From: Candidatus Krumholzibacteriia bacterium
GTDB taxonomy: Bacteria > Krumholzibacteriota > Krumholzibacteriia > JAJRXK01
NCBI GenBank assembly: GCA_035268685.1
Contig: DATFKK010000172.1
Location: 1 to 64,000, forward strand
Length of the DNA stretch: 64,000 nt
Reading direction: 5' to 3'
Shown one piece after another: positions 18,715 to 27,374 of the stretch. A program made the translations under genes and the position numbers. The notes below the pieces were generated by a model. That model was not told the DNA's origin and did not search any database. It saw only the letters and a list, made by a program, of their open reading frames with translations. The number at the start of each line of letters is the position of its first letter. Within the stretch, counting starts at the first letter, position 1.

Positions 18715-18780
18715 ACCGCACGCCCGCGGGGTCGTCGCCAGGCGGCGTGCGATTCCATTCGAAAATGCAGTGGTTCCAGG

Positions 18781-18910
18781 GTGTCAGCTTGTGACCGCTG
18801 ACGACGCGCAATGTCAGCCGCTGGAGGCTGACATTGGCAATTGTCATCCGATATCGGCTGACGAGGCGAGAACCGGGTCATGGACGAAGTATTTCATCGG
18901 GCCACGACGC
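18781..18910. repeat. Three-hairpin repeat, copy 1
   Basis: A 130-base unit, collinear without gaps with the copy at 19836-19965 and about three quarters identical by hand comparison. It contains three successive inverted repeats built on the same TGTCAGC/GCTGACA stem: around 18782-18802, 18811-18834 (the strongest, with a six-base loop) and 18842-18862. A less conserved 48-base tail follows. Differences between copies cluster in loops while stems are kept, which suggests selection on a structure or a palindromic binding site. No known repeat family is recognised. Confidence -1.
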
Positions 18911-19034
18911 TGGAGGAATCGGCGTCCGGCTTCGATGGGCACGCGTCTGCCTTCCGTCAGGTCGCGTCCGGGGTGAGCGCGGTCGCATCCTCTCACAGAA
19001 CGGAACGGGCGGGAATTCCGGGGATTCGGCCGGC

Positions 19035-19709
19035 CTACACCAGCCGCACCGCCCGCCGACGGTGCCGTCGCAGACCCTGATCGTGGACGGCGAGCGTGAT
19101 CCAGTCGCGCAGGGCGTTCTCGATCGCCCGGAGTTCGTCGTCCTGCGCCCGGTCCAGCGCGCGGTGGACGACCTGCCGCGAACATCCGAGCACGTGGTGC
19201 AGTCCCGCGCGGCCGTGCTGCCTCCGGCGCGCGAGAACGATCTCGTGCTGCCGGGGTGTCCACGAGCGCGTCACGCGGACGTGGGCGCGGGCCAGGCGCT
19301 CGGCCACTCTCTGGTAGGGCTCGAGATGACGGGCGACGAGGGACAGCTGGAGCGGAAGCCCTTCCTCGACCGCATCGGCCGTCGCGTCGCGGAGTGCATC
19401 GACCGGAAGCGTCTCCATCTCGGCCCGCGCGCGCTGGCTCGACGGAAGATCGACGGCTCCGTGCAGTCGGAAGTGGAAGGCCGCCGGCCAGCACACGAGG
19501 TGCAGGGCCGCCACGATGTCGAAGGCGCGTTCGGGCGCGGTCATCCACCCCACGAACAGGTCGTGCTCGGCGACCATGCGGAAGCGCCCGTGCCACCACT
19601 GGGGATGCCGCTCGCCGATCCGCGCGAGCAGGGCACCGGCCCCGGCACGTCGGGTGGGATCGAGGGGCTGGGCGGCGGCTCCGACGAGAAGATGCGTCAG
19701 CGCGTCCAT
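19035..19709 (-). CDS. Orphan helix-turn-helix protein, remotely SatD-like
   Basis: 224 residues from ATG 19709. The C-terminal part (about residues 155-205) reads WTPRQHEIVLARR...HVLGCSRQVVHRALDRAQ, a helix-turn-helix with the layout seen at the end of SatD-family proteins. The middle (RFRMVAEHDLFVGWMTAPERAFDIVAALHL) could match the SatD nucleotide-cyclase-like core. The usual N-terminal GDxxxSR motif is absent. The protein is Arg- and His-rich. It lies alone between two copies of the three-hairpin repeat, so it might bind the TGTCAGC palindromes or be cargo of a small element. Both ideas are speculative. Alternative upstream start codons exist but lack a ribosome site. Confidence -1.
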   Translation of the reverse strand: MDALTHLLVGAAAQPLDPTRRAGAGALLARIGERHPQWWHGRFRMVAEHDLFVGWMTAPERAFDIVAALHLVCWPAAFHFRLHGAVDLPSSQRARAEMETLPVDALRDATADAVEEGLPLQLSLVARHLEPYQRVAERLARAHVRVTRSWTPRQHEIVLARRRQHGRAGLHHVLGCSRQVVHRALDRAQDDELRAIENALRDWITLAVHDQGLRRHRRRAVRLV

Positions 19710-19835
19710 GGATCGCGGAGGCTGTCCGTCGGGTGGCGTCGGGCGACAGTATCGCACGTCCGGCGGGGCGGTGACCAGCCGGCGGGCCGGCGACCGGGCG
19801 GCGCGCGATGACACTCGGAAAAGCGGGGTCGCGGG

Positions 19836-19965
19836 ATGTCAGCCTCGTGGGACTGACAAAGCGAAATGTCAGCCCCTGGAGGCTGACATTCGCAGTTGTC
19901 AGCCGATCCCGGCTGACAATCCGAAAACAGGGTTCTCGAAGAATGGTTTCACCAGCCGACAACGC
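19836..19965. repeat. Three-hairpin repeat, copy 2
   Basis: Direct-orientation copy of the unit at 18781-18910. Its three stems are better preserved than in copy 1: TGTCAG/CTGACA at about 19837-19858, AATGTCAGCC/GGCTGACATT at 19865-19890, and TTGTCAGCCG/CGGCTGACAA at 19896-19919. It sits just upstream of the orphan gene, so any regulator binding here could act on that gene's promoter. Confidence -1.
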
Positions 19966-20036
19966 GCGCCGACAACGCGCGGCGACACCACGCAACGATG
20001 CCACCGCACGATACCGACGCACGATACCGACACACG
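19956..20036. repeat. Short tandem repeats in the lipA 3' flank
   Basis: Two small tandem duplications lie side by side. CCGACAACGCGCG occurs twice with slight variation (about 19956-19986), and CGCACGATACCGA occurs twice (about 20005-20036). They fill the space between the second three-hairpin repeat and the lipA stop. They look like slippage products; no function is suggested. Confidence -1.
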
Positions 20037-20039
20037 CGG

Positions 20040-20948
20040 CTAACCGATCGCCGCCCCGCTCTCCTCGTCCACGTGCTTCTTCGCGTGGTACGAGGACCGC
20101 ACGAAGGGTCCGCTCTCGACGTGCGCGAAGCCCATCGACAGCGCCTTCGACCGCAACTCGGCGAATTCCTCGGGCGTGTAGTACTTCTCGATCGGCAGCT
20201 GCCCGCGCGTGGGCTGCAGGTACTGACCGATCGTCACCACGTCGACGTCGACGAAGCGGAGCATGCCGAGCAGCTCGACCACCTCGTCCATCGACTCGCC
20301 CAGACCGACCATCAATCCACTCTTCGTACGCTGGATCCGATCGGGGCGCGCCTCGCCCGCGCGACGCAGCACGTCGAGCGATCGCTGCAGGTCGCTGCCG
20401 TAGCGCGCACGACGGTACAGCCGCGGCACGGTCTCGACGTTGTGGTTGAAGACCTCGGGCCGGGCCTCGAACACGACCTCGAGCGCCTCGGGATCGCCGG
20501 CGAAGTCGGGGACGAGCACCTCGATCTTGCACGAGGGGTTGCGCCGCCGCACGGCCTCGAGCGTGCGCGCGAAGTGGCCCGCGCCGTAGTCGGGCAGGTC
20601 GTCGCGGTCGACCGAGGTGATCACGACGTGATCGAGATCCAGACGCTCGGCCGCCTCGGCCACGTTCTCCGGCTCGTTCGGGTCGAGCGCGCCGGGTCGG
20701 CCCTTGCCCACCGAGCAGAAGCCGCAGTGCCGCGTGCAGATCTCGCCCATCAGCATGAAGGTCGCCGTCTTGTCGGCCCAGCACTCGAACAGGTTCGGAC
20801 AGCGGGCCTCCTCACAGACGGTGGTCAGGCGCAGCTCGCGCATCATGCCGGTGACCTCGTCCACGGTGCCCTGGTCATGGAGCCGGACCTTGAGCCAGTC
20901 GGGGCGTTCGGCGCTGAGCTCGAGATGGGACTTCTTCTTGCCGGCCAT
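20040..20948 (-). CDS. lipA: Lipoyl synthase
   Basis: 302 residues. Radical SAM enzyme that inserts two sulfurs into octanoyl groups on lipoyl domains. Both cluster motifs are present: the auxiliary CEEARCPNLFEC (CxxxxCxxxxxC, near 45-56) and the radical SAM CTRHCGFC (near 71-78). Also present are TSVDRDDLPDYGAGHF, NHNVETVPRLY, KSGLMVGLGE and the C-terminal RSSYHA motif that supplies the Ser ligand. The start shares a base with the lipB stop (TGATG), so the two are coupled. Product modifies the E2 protein encoded two genes upstream. Confidence -1.
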   Translation of the reverse strand: MAGKKKSHLELSAERPDWLKVRLHDQGTVDEVTGMMRELRLTTVCEEARCPNLFECWADKTATFMLMGEICTRHCGFCSVGKGRPGALDPNEPENVAEAAERLDLDHVVITSVDRDDLPDYGAGHFARTLEAVRRRNPSCKIEVLVPDFAGDPEALEVVFEARPEVFNHNVETVPRLYRRARYGSDLQRSLDVLRRAGEARPDRIQRTKSGLMVGLGESMDEVVELLGMLRFVDVDVVTIGQYLQPTRGQLPIEKYYTPEEFAELRSKALSMGFAHVESGPFVRSSYHAKKHVDEESGAAIG

Positions 20949-21655
20949 CACACGACCGCCTTTCCGGGGGTGGGGGCGCCGTCGACGAGGACGCGCCCGA
21001 AGACGCGGGGGAAGTGCTCGACCACACGATCGGCCACGCTGTCGAGGCCGACGTCGCGTCCGAGCACTCGTTGCATCGAGGTCACGCCGAGGTCGCGGAT
21101 CCCGCACGGGACGATGACGTCGAAGTCATCGAGATCCACGTTCACGTTCAGCGCGAAGCCGTGGCTGCTCACCCACTTCGACAGGCGCACGCCGATGGCC
21201 GCGATCTTTCGTTCCACGCCTTCGTCGCGCACCCACACGCCGGTGTGCGGTGGGTGGCGGAACCCCTCGATGCCGAAGTCGGCGAGGGTGTCGATCAGCA
21301 CCTGCTCGATGCGGCGCAGGTGGCCGTGGGCGTCGCGCTCGTCGCCGTCGAGGCGCAGGATCGGGTAGCCGACCAGCTGTCCCGGTCCGTGGTAGGTGAC
21401 GTCGCCGCCGCGGCCGACCTCGAAGACCTCGAAGCCGCGCGCGCGGAGCTGCGCCTCGTCCAGGAGGACGTTCTCGGCGTGGGAATTGCGGCCCAGGGTG
21501 AGCACGCGGGGGTGTTCGAGCAGGACGAGGGTGTCACGGCCCTCGCCCTGCTGCCGTGCGACGACGAGTTCGTCCTGCAGACGCAATCCTTCGGCGTAGG
21601 CGACCCGTCCGGGCCGCCGGACGTCGAGCAGGTTCTGCCCGTGCGCCTCGGCCAT
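20948..21655 (-). CDS. lipB: Octanoyl-[ACP]:protein N-octanoyltransferase
   Basis: 235 residues from ATG 21655; a GTG at 21667 would add four. The LipB signatures are RGGDVTYHGPGQLVGYPIL (near 80-98), KIAAIGVRLSKWVSSHGFALNVN with the catalytic Lys, and VPCGIRDLGVTSM with the catalytic Cys. It transfers octanoate from acyl carrier protein to the lipoyl domains, the step before LipA. Located between the E2 gene and lipA in one minus-strand operon. Confidence -1.
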   Translation of the reverse strand: MAEAHGQNLLDVRRPGRVAYAEGLRLQDELVVARQQGEGRDTLVLLEHPRVLTLGRNSHAENVLLDEAQLRARGFEVFEVGRGGDVTYHGPGQLVGYPILRLDGDERDAHGHLRRIEQVLIDTLADFGIEGFRHPPHTGVWVRDEGVERKIAAIGVRLSKWVSSHGFALNVNVDLDDFDVIVPCGIRDLGVTSMQRVLGRDVGLDSVADRVVEHFPRVFGRVLVDGAPTPGKAVV

Positions 21656-21677
21656 GACTGCGCCCACCCCGTCGGCC

Positions 21678-23120
21678 CTACAGGGCCGTCTCGTCGAAGT
21701 TCTCCAGCGTCTCCTTGATGCCGCTCAGGAAACGCTCCGCCGTGGCACCGTCGATCAGACGGTGGTCGTAGCCCAGGGTCACGTACATGCGCGGCCGGAT
21801 CGCGATGGCGCCGTCGACGGCCACCACGCGGTCCTCGACCTTGCCCATGCCCAGGATCGCCACGTTCGGCTGGTTGATGACCGGATCGCCCATGAGGCTT
21901 CCGAAGCTGCCCGGGTTGGTGATCGTGAAGGTCGAACCCGACAGCTCGTCGGGACCGAGCTTGCGGTCGCGGGCCCGGGTCGCCTTGTCGGTGATCGCCT
22001 TGGCCAGCCCGACCATCGACAGGTCCTGCGCGTCGTCGATCACCGGGACCAGCAGGCCCCAGTCGAGGGCGACCGCCATGCCCAGGTTCACGTAGTCGTG
22101 ATAGATGATGTCGGTGCCGTTGATCGACGCGTTGATCACCGGGTGCTTGGCCAGCTGGTCGATCACGGCCTTGGCCATGAACACCGTGTAGGTGAGCTTG
22201 GCCCCGCCGGTCCGCTGCAGGAAGGCTTCCTTGTTCTTCTTCCGCAGCTCGTCGACGCGCTTCATGTCGATCTCGTAGTAGGTGTGCACGTGCGGGCTCG
22301 TCTGCACGCTGTGCACCATGCGCTCGCTGATCACCTGGCGCATGCGCGACATCGGCTCGACGCGGTCGCGCTCGCCGGCCTCGGCGGTCGGACCCGACGC
22401 GGCGGGCTGCGGCGCGGCTTGCTGCCGCTGGGCCTGCTGCGGCTGGGCGGCCGGCTGCTGCGGGGCTGCCTGCGGGGCCGGCTGTTCGGCCGGGGCCTGC
22501 TCCGTCGCGGTGCCACCGCGCTCGATGTAGGCCATGATGTCGTCCTTGGTCACCCGGCCGTGCACGCCGCTGCCCTGCACCTGCGTGATGTCCACGCCGT
22601 GCTCGGCCGCGATCTTGCGCACCAGGGGCGAGCTCTTGGTCTGCACGCGCTCCTCGCGGGTGGCCGCCGGGCCGCCGTTGCCGCCGGTCGACGCCGCGGG
22701 CTGCGGCTGGGGCGCGGGCTCGGACGGAGCGGGCTTCTTCGCGGGCTCCTCGGTCTTCGCGGGCTCCTCGGCCTTCGCGGGCTCCTGTGCCGGTTCCTGA
22801 GCGGGCTGGGCCTCCTGCTTCGACTCCTCTTCCTTCGCGGGAGCCTCGGACGGCGCCTCGCCGCCGCCACCGTCGGCCTCGTCCCCCTCGCCGATCTTGG
22901 CGACGACGGTCTTCACCTCGACCGTCTCGCCCTCGTTGACGACGATCTCGGCCAGGGTGCCCGAAGCGGGCGACGGGATCTCGGCGTCGACCTTGTCGGT
23001 GGAGATCTCGAACAGCGGCTCGTCACGCTCGACGGGGTCGCCGACCTTCTTCAGCCACTTGGTGATCGTGCCCTCGGCGATGCTCTCGCCCATCTGGGGC
23101 ATCGTCACATCGGTTGCCAT
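21678..23120 (-). CDS. Dihydrolipoamide acyltransferase (E2) of a 2-oxoacid dehydrogenase complex
   Basis: 480 residues. Domain order: one N-terminal lipoyl domain (MPQMGESIAEGTI..., lipoyl Lys in ISTDKVDAEIPS near 43), a long Ala/Pro/Glu/Lys-rich linker, an E3/E1-binding domain (SSPLVRKIAAEHGVDITQVQG, near 165-205), a second Pro/Gln/Ala linker, and the catalytic CAT domain ending in GYDHRLIDGATAERFL with the active-site DHRxxDG. The family includes 2-oxoglutarate (SucB), branched-chain and pyruvate E2. DKVDAE and the C-terminus resemble the SucB/branched-chain group, but E1 genes are not in the window. AGGAGG sits five bases before the ATG. Follows lpd by 57 bases. Confidence -1.
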   Translation of the reverse strand: MATDVTMPQMGESIAEGTITKWLKKVGDPVERDEPLFEISTDKVDAEIPSPASGTLAEIVVNEGETVEVKTVVAKIGEGDEADGGGGEAPSEAPAKEEESKQEAQPAQEPAQEPAKAEEPAKTEEPAKKPAPSEPAPQPQPAASTGGNGGPAATREERVQTKSSPLVRKIAAEHGVDITQVQGSGVHGRVTKDDIMAYIERGGTATEQAPAEQPAPQAAPQQPAAQPQQAQRQQAAPQPAASGPTAEAGERDRVEPMSRMRQVISERMVHSVQTSPHVHTYYEIDMKRVDELRKKNKEAFLQRTGGAKLTYTVFMAKAVIDQLAKHPVINASINGTDIIYHDYVNLGMAVALDWGLLVPVIDDAQDLSMVGLAKAITDKATRARDRKLGPDELSGSTFTITNPGSFGSLMGDPVINQPNVAILGMGKVEDRVVAVDGAIAIRPRMYVTLGYDHRLIDGATAERFLSGIKETLENFDETAL

Positions 23121-23177
23121 CGTTCCTCCTGCGCAGACCGGGGTTCCGGAGACCGGGTTTCGGGTTCGGCTCGACGA

Positions 23178-24581
23178 TCAGAACGCGATCGGGTGACCCG
23201 CCGCGGCGTGACTCGCCTCGAGCATGCCCTCTCCCAGCGTGGGATGGGCGTGGACGATGCGCGAGAGCTCGTCGTTCGTGCACTCGAGGTGCAGCAGCGC
23301 GGCGGCCTCGCTGATCAGGTCGGTGGCCGCCGGCCCGATGATGTGGATCCCGAGGATCTCGTCGTACTTCTTGTCGCGGACGATCTTGACGAAGCCCGCG
23401 GTCTCGTGGCGGATGCGGGCCTTGCCGCTGGCCGCCCACGGGAACTTGCCCACCTCGACGTCGTAGCCCTCCTCGCGCGCCTGGGCCTCGGTCTTGCCCA
23501 CGCTCGCGACCTCGGGACGGCAGTACGTCGCATTCGGGACCGTCTCGTACTTGACCGGGAAGGTCTCGTGGCCGGCGATGTGCTCGGCGGCCACGATCGA
23601 CTCGGCCGAGGCGCAGTGGGCCAGGGCCGGCGTCGGCACGATGTCACCGATCGCGTACACGCCCTCGACGCTGGTCCGCATGTATTCGTCGGTCAGCACG
23701 TAGCCGCGCTCGTGCATCCGCACGCCGACCTCCTCGAGGCCGCAGTCGGCGGTCAGCGGCGAGCGCCCCACGGCCACCAGCAGCATGTCGGCCTTCAGGG
23801 TCTCGGTCTCGCCGTCCTTGTCGAGCGTCAGGTCGACGCTGCGGGCCTTCGCCTCGGCGTTGGCCAGCTTGGTCCCGGTACGGATCTCGATACCGTCCTT
23901 CTTCAACGCGCGTTCGAGGTCCTTGCTGCAGTCCTCGTCCTCGATCGGCAGGATCCGCGGGAGCATCTCCACGAGCACCGTCTCCACGCCGAAGCGGGCG
24001 AAGATCGACGCGAACTCGGTCCCCACGGCGCCCGCGCCGAGCACGACGAGCTTCTTCGGCAGCTTCTCGAGCTCGAGGATGTGGTCGCTGGTGATGATCC
24101 GCTTGCCGTCGACGGGAAAGGCGCCGATCTCGGTGGGCTTGCTGCCCATGGCCAGGAGCACGCCCCTCTTCGCGGTGAGCGTACGGGTCTCGCCGTCCTG
24201 GGTGACCTCGACCGTCTTCGGACCGGTGAGGCGTCCGCGGCCCCGCTCGGTGGTGATCTTGTTCTTCTTGAAGAGGTACTCGACGCCCTTGGCGTTCTTG
24301 TCCACCGTCTGGGACTTGTTCTTCATCACCTGGGAGAAATCGAGCTTCCAGTCGGGGATGTCCAGACCCATGGTCTTGGCGTGGGCCATCTCGCTGACCA
24401 GGTCGGCCGAGTGCAGCATGGCCTTGGTCGGAATGCACCCGCGCAGCAGACAGGTGCCACCCAGTCGGGAATCCATCTCGACGACGGCGGTGTTCAAGCC
24501 CAGCTGCGCCGCCCGGATCGCTCCGGTGTAGCCGCCGGGTCCGGCGCCGATCACGATCACGTCGTAGTCCGTGTTCGCCAC
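23178..24581 (-). CDS. lpdA: Dihydrolipoamide dehydrogenase (E3)
   Basis: 467 residues from GTG 24581, which has AAAGGGAG six bases upstream. FAD-binding IGAGPGGYTGAIRAAQLG is at the N-terminus. The redox disulfide motif is GGTCLLRGCIPTKAML, with Leu-Arg where Asn-Val is usual between the cysteines. Also present are the NAD-binding VVLGAGAVGTEFASIFARFG (near 183), YAIGDIVPTPALAHCAS, and the C-terminal HAHPTLGEGMLEA with the catalytic His-Glu. It reoxidises dihydrolipoamide on the E2 encoded next in the operon, passing electrons to NAD+. The 283-base upstream region to the divergent PqqD-like gene should hold its promoter. Confidence -1.
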   Translation of the reverse strand: MANTDYDVIVIGAGPGGYTGAIRAAQLGLNTAVVEMDSRLGGTCLLRGCIPTKAMLHSADLVSEMAHAKTMGLDIPDWKLDFSQVMKNKSQTVDKNAKGVEYLFKKNKITTERGRGRLTGPKTVEVTQDGETRTLTAKRGVLLAMGSKPTEIGAFPVDGKRIITSDHILELEKLPKKLVVLGAGAVGTEFASIFARFGVETVLVEMLPRILPIEDEDCSKDLERALKKDGIEIRTGTKLANAEAKARSVDLTLDKDGETETLKADMLLVAVGRSPLTADCGLEEVGVRMHERGYVLTDEYMRTSVEGVYAIGDIVPTPALAHCASAESIVAAEHIAGHETFPVKYETVPNATYCRPEVASVGKTEAQAREEGYDVEVGKFPWAASGKARIRHETAGFVKIVRDKKYDEILGIHIIGPAATDLISEAAALLHLECTNDELSRIVHAHPTLGEGMLEASHAAAGHPIAF

Positions 24582-24864
24582 GCTGCTCCCTTTCCCTGCT
24601 CGGGGCCCGGCCACGGGCCGGTGCCACGGGTCTTGTGGACGCACGCCAGGACCGGCGTTCGCCGTCGTGTCTCACAGTTTCGATAACCGTAGAAGACTAG
24701 CATGTCCGATCGATTCGACCAGGGGGCGCCCCCGGGTCGCGAGCGGGGATGATCAAGATGTTGCTGGAGTCGTGCGGCGGCCGGGGGGCGATTCCTCCGT
24801 CGCACACCCTTCTGGCATCCGCCATGCAGCGGCGAGAGGCGCACCTCTTCGGAAGGAACCCACC

Positions 24865-25197
24865 GTGGATCGCAATCTCCGGCCCGTTCGCGCCTTCGAC
24901 GTCCACTGGCGGGCACTGGACGGGGGTGGTGTCCTCGTCCGACTCGCCGACCAACGCCGTTTCACCCTCGACGAGATCGGACTGGTACTCTGGGATCGCT
25001 GCGACGGCGAATGGAGCGTGGGGGACCTCGTCGACGAGCTCGTGCGTCTGTTCGACGCCGAGCCCGACCAGGCCGCCGACGACGTCGAGGCCTTCCTGCT
25101 CGATCTCGAGAGAACGGAACTGGTCCGGCTCTTCGCCGTGCCCGACCCATCCCTGGCCGGACCGGCGCGCGTGGGCCCCACCACGGTCGTGGTCTAA
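24865..25197 (+). CDS. PqqD-like small protein
   Basis: 110 residues from GTG 24865, preceded by GGAAGGAA. The pattern DGGGVLVRL...RRFTLDEIGLVLWDRCDGEWSVGDLVDELVRLFDAEPDQAADDVEAFLLDLERTELV follows PqqD/peptide-recognition-element domains, which present a precursor peptide to a radical SAM or other modifying enzyme. No PqqE-type radical SAM partner, PqqA-like peptide or peptidase is nearby, so its partner must be elsewhere or it has another task. It converges on the cation exchanger gene with 26 bases between stops. The start is well supported; the function is not. Confidence -1.
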   Translation: MDRNLRPVRAFDVHWRALDGGGVLVRLADQRRFTLDEIGLVLWDRCDGEWSVGDLVDELVRLFDAEPDQAADDVEAFLLDLERTELVRLFAVPDPSLAGPARVGPTTVVV

Positions 25198-25223
25198 AAG
25201 TCCGTACATGGACCTTGACCGGA

Positions 25224-26168
25224 TCAGAAATAGCTGGCAGCCGCGAAGGCTGCGTAGCCCGCGAGCAGCAGAGCCCCCTCGGCCCGCCCCACTCTTCCGC
25301 CGGTGGCCATCATCGGGATCAGGGCCACGGTGAACACCAGCGTGATCGGAACGATCACCTGGCGCACCTGATCGGAGGCCTCCACGTCCCCGAACATGCA
25401 CACGCCGCCGAGCACGAACAGCAGGTTCATCTGATTGCTGCCGATGATGTTGCCGATGCCGATCTCGTGGTGACCGCGGACGACGGCGACCACGCTCGCC
25501 GCCAGTTCGGGCAACGACGTCCCGACCGCCACCATGGTGGCACCGATGACCTCCTCGGAGATCCCGAACTGCAAGGCCACCGCCTCGGCCGCGCTCACCA
25601 GCAGGTGCGCACCGCCCACCAGCAGCAGGAGCCCGAGCGCCGACTGCGCGATGGGCCAGAGCAGACCCGGGCGCGGGACGTCGGGGATCTCGGCCTCGAG
25701 CGCGGTGTCGCCGCCGGGCGCGTGCCCCCCGCGTATGTAATAGAAGAGCGACAGCGCGAGCATGCCCAGCATGACCGCACCCGCCGGACGGTCGAGGTGG
25801 CCCGTCATGGCGAAGGCCGCGGCCACGAAGGTGGCCAGCACCATGAACGACGCGTCGAGCCGCACCTCGCGCCACAGCACGCGCACGGGGTGCAGCAGAC
25901 ACACCGTCCCGAGGATCAGACCCACGTTGGCGATATTGCTGCCGAAGACGTTGCCGACCGCGATGCCGGCGGAATCCTTGGCCGCGGCCACCAGGCTGAC
26001 CACGGCCTCGGGACTCGAGGTGCCGAAGGCCACCACCGTGAGGCCGACCACCATGGGCCGGATCCCGAGGGTCAATGCGATATGCGCAGAGCCTCGCACC
26101 AGGAGTTCCGCGCCGAACCAGGTGCCGACGACCCCGCCGGCCAGCCAGAGAAAGGTGATGGGCTCCAT
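25224..26168 (-). CDS. CaCA-superfamily Na+/Ca2+ (or K+/H+) exchanger, YrbG-like
   Basis: 314 residues with about ten hydrophobic helices and the two inverted alpha-repeats of the family: GTSSPEAVVSL...GIAVGNVFGSNIANV (near 49-81) and GTSLPELAASV...EIGIGNIIGSNQMNLL (near 210-245). The Glu of each GTSxPE is the cation ligand. It exports Ca2+ or another cation against Na+ or H+ at the inner membrane. Ion specificity cannot be read. ATG 26168 gives the family's usual N-terminal first helix. Confidence -1.
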   Translation of the reverse strand: MEPITFLWLAGGVVGTWFGAELLVRGSAHIALTLGIRPMVVGLTVVAFGTSSPEAVVSLVAAAKDSAGIAVGNVFGSNIANVGLILGTVCLLHPVRVLWREVRLDASFMVLATFVAAAFAMTGHLDRPAGAVMLGMLALSLFYYIRGGHAPGGDTALEAEIPDVPRPGLLWPIAQSALGLLLLVGGAHLLVSAAEAVALQFGISEEVIGATMVAVGTSLPELAASVVAVVRGHHEIGIGNIIGSNQMNLLFVLGGVCMFGDVEASDQVRQVIVPITLVFTVALIPMMATGGRVGRAEGALLLAGYAAFAAASYF

Positions 26169-26260
26169 GGGTAGGGATCCGTGCCGAGAACGGGTGAGGG
26201 CGCAGGAGTGATTTCGGGTGCGGCGCGAGCCGCGCATGCTAGCACAGCCGCCGAGCCGCG

Positions 26261-26289
26261 TTGACCCCACAGTTGCGGGGCCCTAGACT
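26261..26289 (+). promoter_or_regulatory. Sigma70-type promoter of the polysaccharide cluster
   Basis: TTGACC (26261-26266), an exact 17-base spacer and TAGACT (26284-26289) lie 60 bases before the first nucleotide-sugar gene at 26349. Both boxes match the consensus at five and four positions. The spacing is ideal, and a second promoter with the same -35 box occurs at 31132. Confidence -1.
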
Positions 26290-26348
26290 CGACGGGTCCG
26301 TGTCCGGAGGTCGCGCTCGGCGACCCCTTCGATTCCAGGAGCAACACC

Positions 26349-27326
26349 GTGCGCGTTCTGATCACCGGCTTCACCGGCTTCGTCGGGAGCCACCTCGCCG
26401 ACCATCTGCTCGAGCGTGGCGACTGCGAGATCTACGGCCTCTACCGCTGGCGCAGCCGGATGGAGAACGTGAACCATCTGCTCGGTCGCGTCCATCTGAT
26501 CGAGGGCGACATCGCCGACGCCTCGGGCATGCGTCGCGCGCTCGAGATCAGCCGGCCGGACTGGGTCTTCCATCTGGCGGCCCAGTCCTTCGTGCCCACC
26601 AGCTGGACCAGCCCGAACGAGACGCTCGACGTGAACGTCCGCGGTCAGATCAACCTCTTCGAAGGTCTGCGTCAGCTCTCGTTGAACCCGCGGATCCAGA
26701 TCGCCTGCAGCAGCGAGGAATACGGTCTGGTCCACGCCGACGAGCTGCCGATCCGCGAAGAGAACCCCCTGCGGCCGCTGTCGCCCTACGCGGTGAGCAA
26801 GGTGACCCAGGACGTCCTGGCCTACCAGTACCACCAGAGCTACGGAATCGACACGGTGCGCACCCGCGGCTTCAACCACACGGGTCCGCGGCGTGGCCAC
26901 GTCTTCGTGTGCAGCAACTTCGCCCATCAGGTGGCGAGCATCGAGGCCGGCCTCCAGGACGCGGTGATCCGCGTGGGCAACCTGGATGCACGGCGTGACT
27001 TCACCGACGTCCGCGACATGGCCCGCGGCTACGTCCTGGCCCTCGAGAAGGGCGAGCCCGGCGGGTGCTACAACATCTGCCAGGGCAAGGCCCACCGGAT
27101 CGGCGACGTCCTGGACATGCTGCTCGACATGGCCCGTCTCGAGGTCAGCGTCGAAGAGGATCCCGAGCGCATGCGCCCGAGCGACGTCCCGGTGCTCCTG
27201 GGTTCGGCCGACCGCTTCCGCGAGCGCACCGGGTGGGAGCCTCGCATTCCCTTCGAACAGACGCTGCGCGACCTGCTCGACTACTGGCGCGACCGGCTGG
27301 CCCGACGCACCACCTCGACCCTGTAG
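26349..27326 (+). CDS. NAD(P)-dependent nucleotide-sugar dehydratase/reductase (GMD/Rmd-like SDR), first of a tandem pair
   Basis: 325 residues. The extended short-chain dehydrogenase fold has TGFTGFVGSHLADHLLERG at the N-terminus, HLAAQSFVPTSW, the catalytic SSEEYG and SPYAVSK (YxxxK, near 145-149), and FNHTGPRRG. The pattern is that of GDP-mannose 4,6-dehydratase and GDP-4-keto-6-deoxymannose reductase, sitting between the two. GTG 26349 has AGGAG upstream within the typical distance. It makes an activated 6-deoxy sugar for the surface polysaccharide built by the downstream flippase and WecA-like enzyme. The exact sugar is not predictable. Confidence -1.
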   Translation: MRVLITGFTGFVGSHLADHLLERGDCEIYGLYRWRSRMENVNHLLGRVHLIEGDIADASGMRRALEISRPDWVFHLAAQSFVPTSWTSPNETLDVNVRGQINLFEGLRQLSLNPRIQIACSSEEYGLVHADELPIREENPLRPLSPYAVSKVTQDVLAYQYHQSYGIDTVRTRGFNHTGPRRGHVFVCSNFAHQVASIEAGLQDAVIRVGNLDARRDFTDVRDMARGYVLALEKGEPGGCYNICQGKAHRIGDVLDMLLDMARLEVSVEEDPERMRPSDVPVLLGSADRFRERTGWEPRIPFEQTLRDLLDYWRDRLARRTTSTL

Positions 27327-27374
27327 CGAACGAACGGCGATCCTCCGACCCCACCGGGTGCACCCGGCCTCCAC

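Noticed and set aside
19035-19709. A REP-associated tyrosine transposase between the hairpin repeats
   Set aside because: Hairpin repeats beside a single gene suggested this, but the protein lacks the HUH motif and the catalytic Tyr context and ends in a helix-turn-helix.
18781-19965. A complete insertion sequence bounded by the two repeats
   Set aside because: The repeats are direct rather than inverted, no target-site duplication is visible, and the enclosed protein lacks DDE, HUH or serine/tyrosine recombinase motifs.
18781-20036. A CRISPR array
   Set aside because: There are only two long imperfect copies with a gene between them, and the small tandem repeats have no spacers. No cas genes occur in the window.
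21654-24686. A 1010-codon plus-strand open frame over lipB, E2 and lpd
   Set aside because: Antisense to three strongly supported enzymes; repetitive Leu/Gly/Arg composition without any domain.
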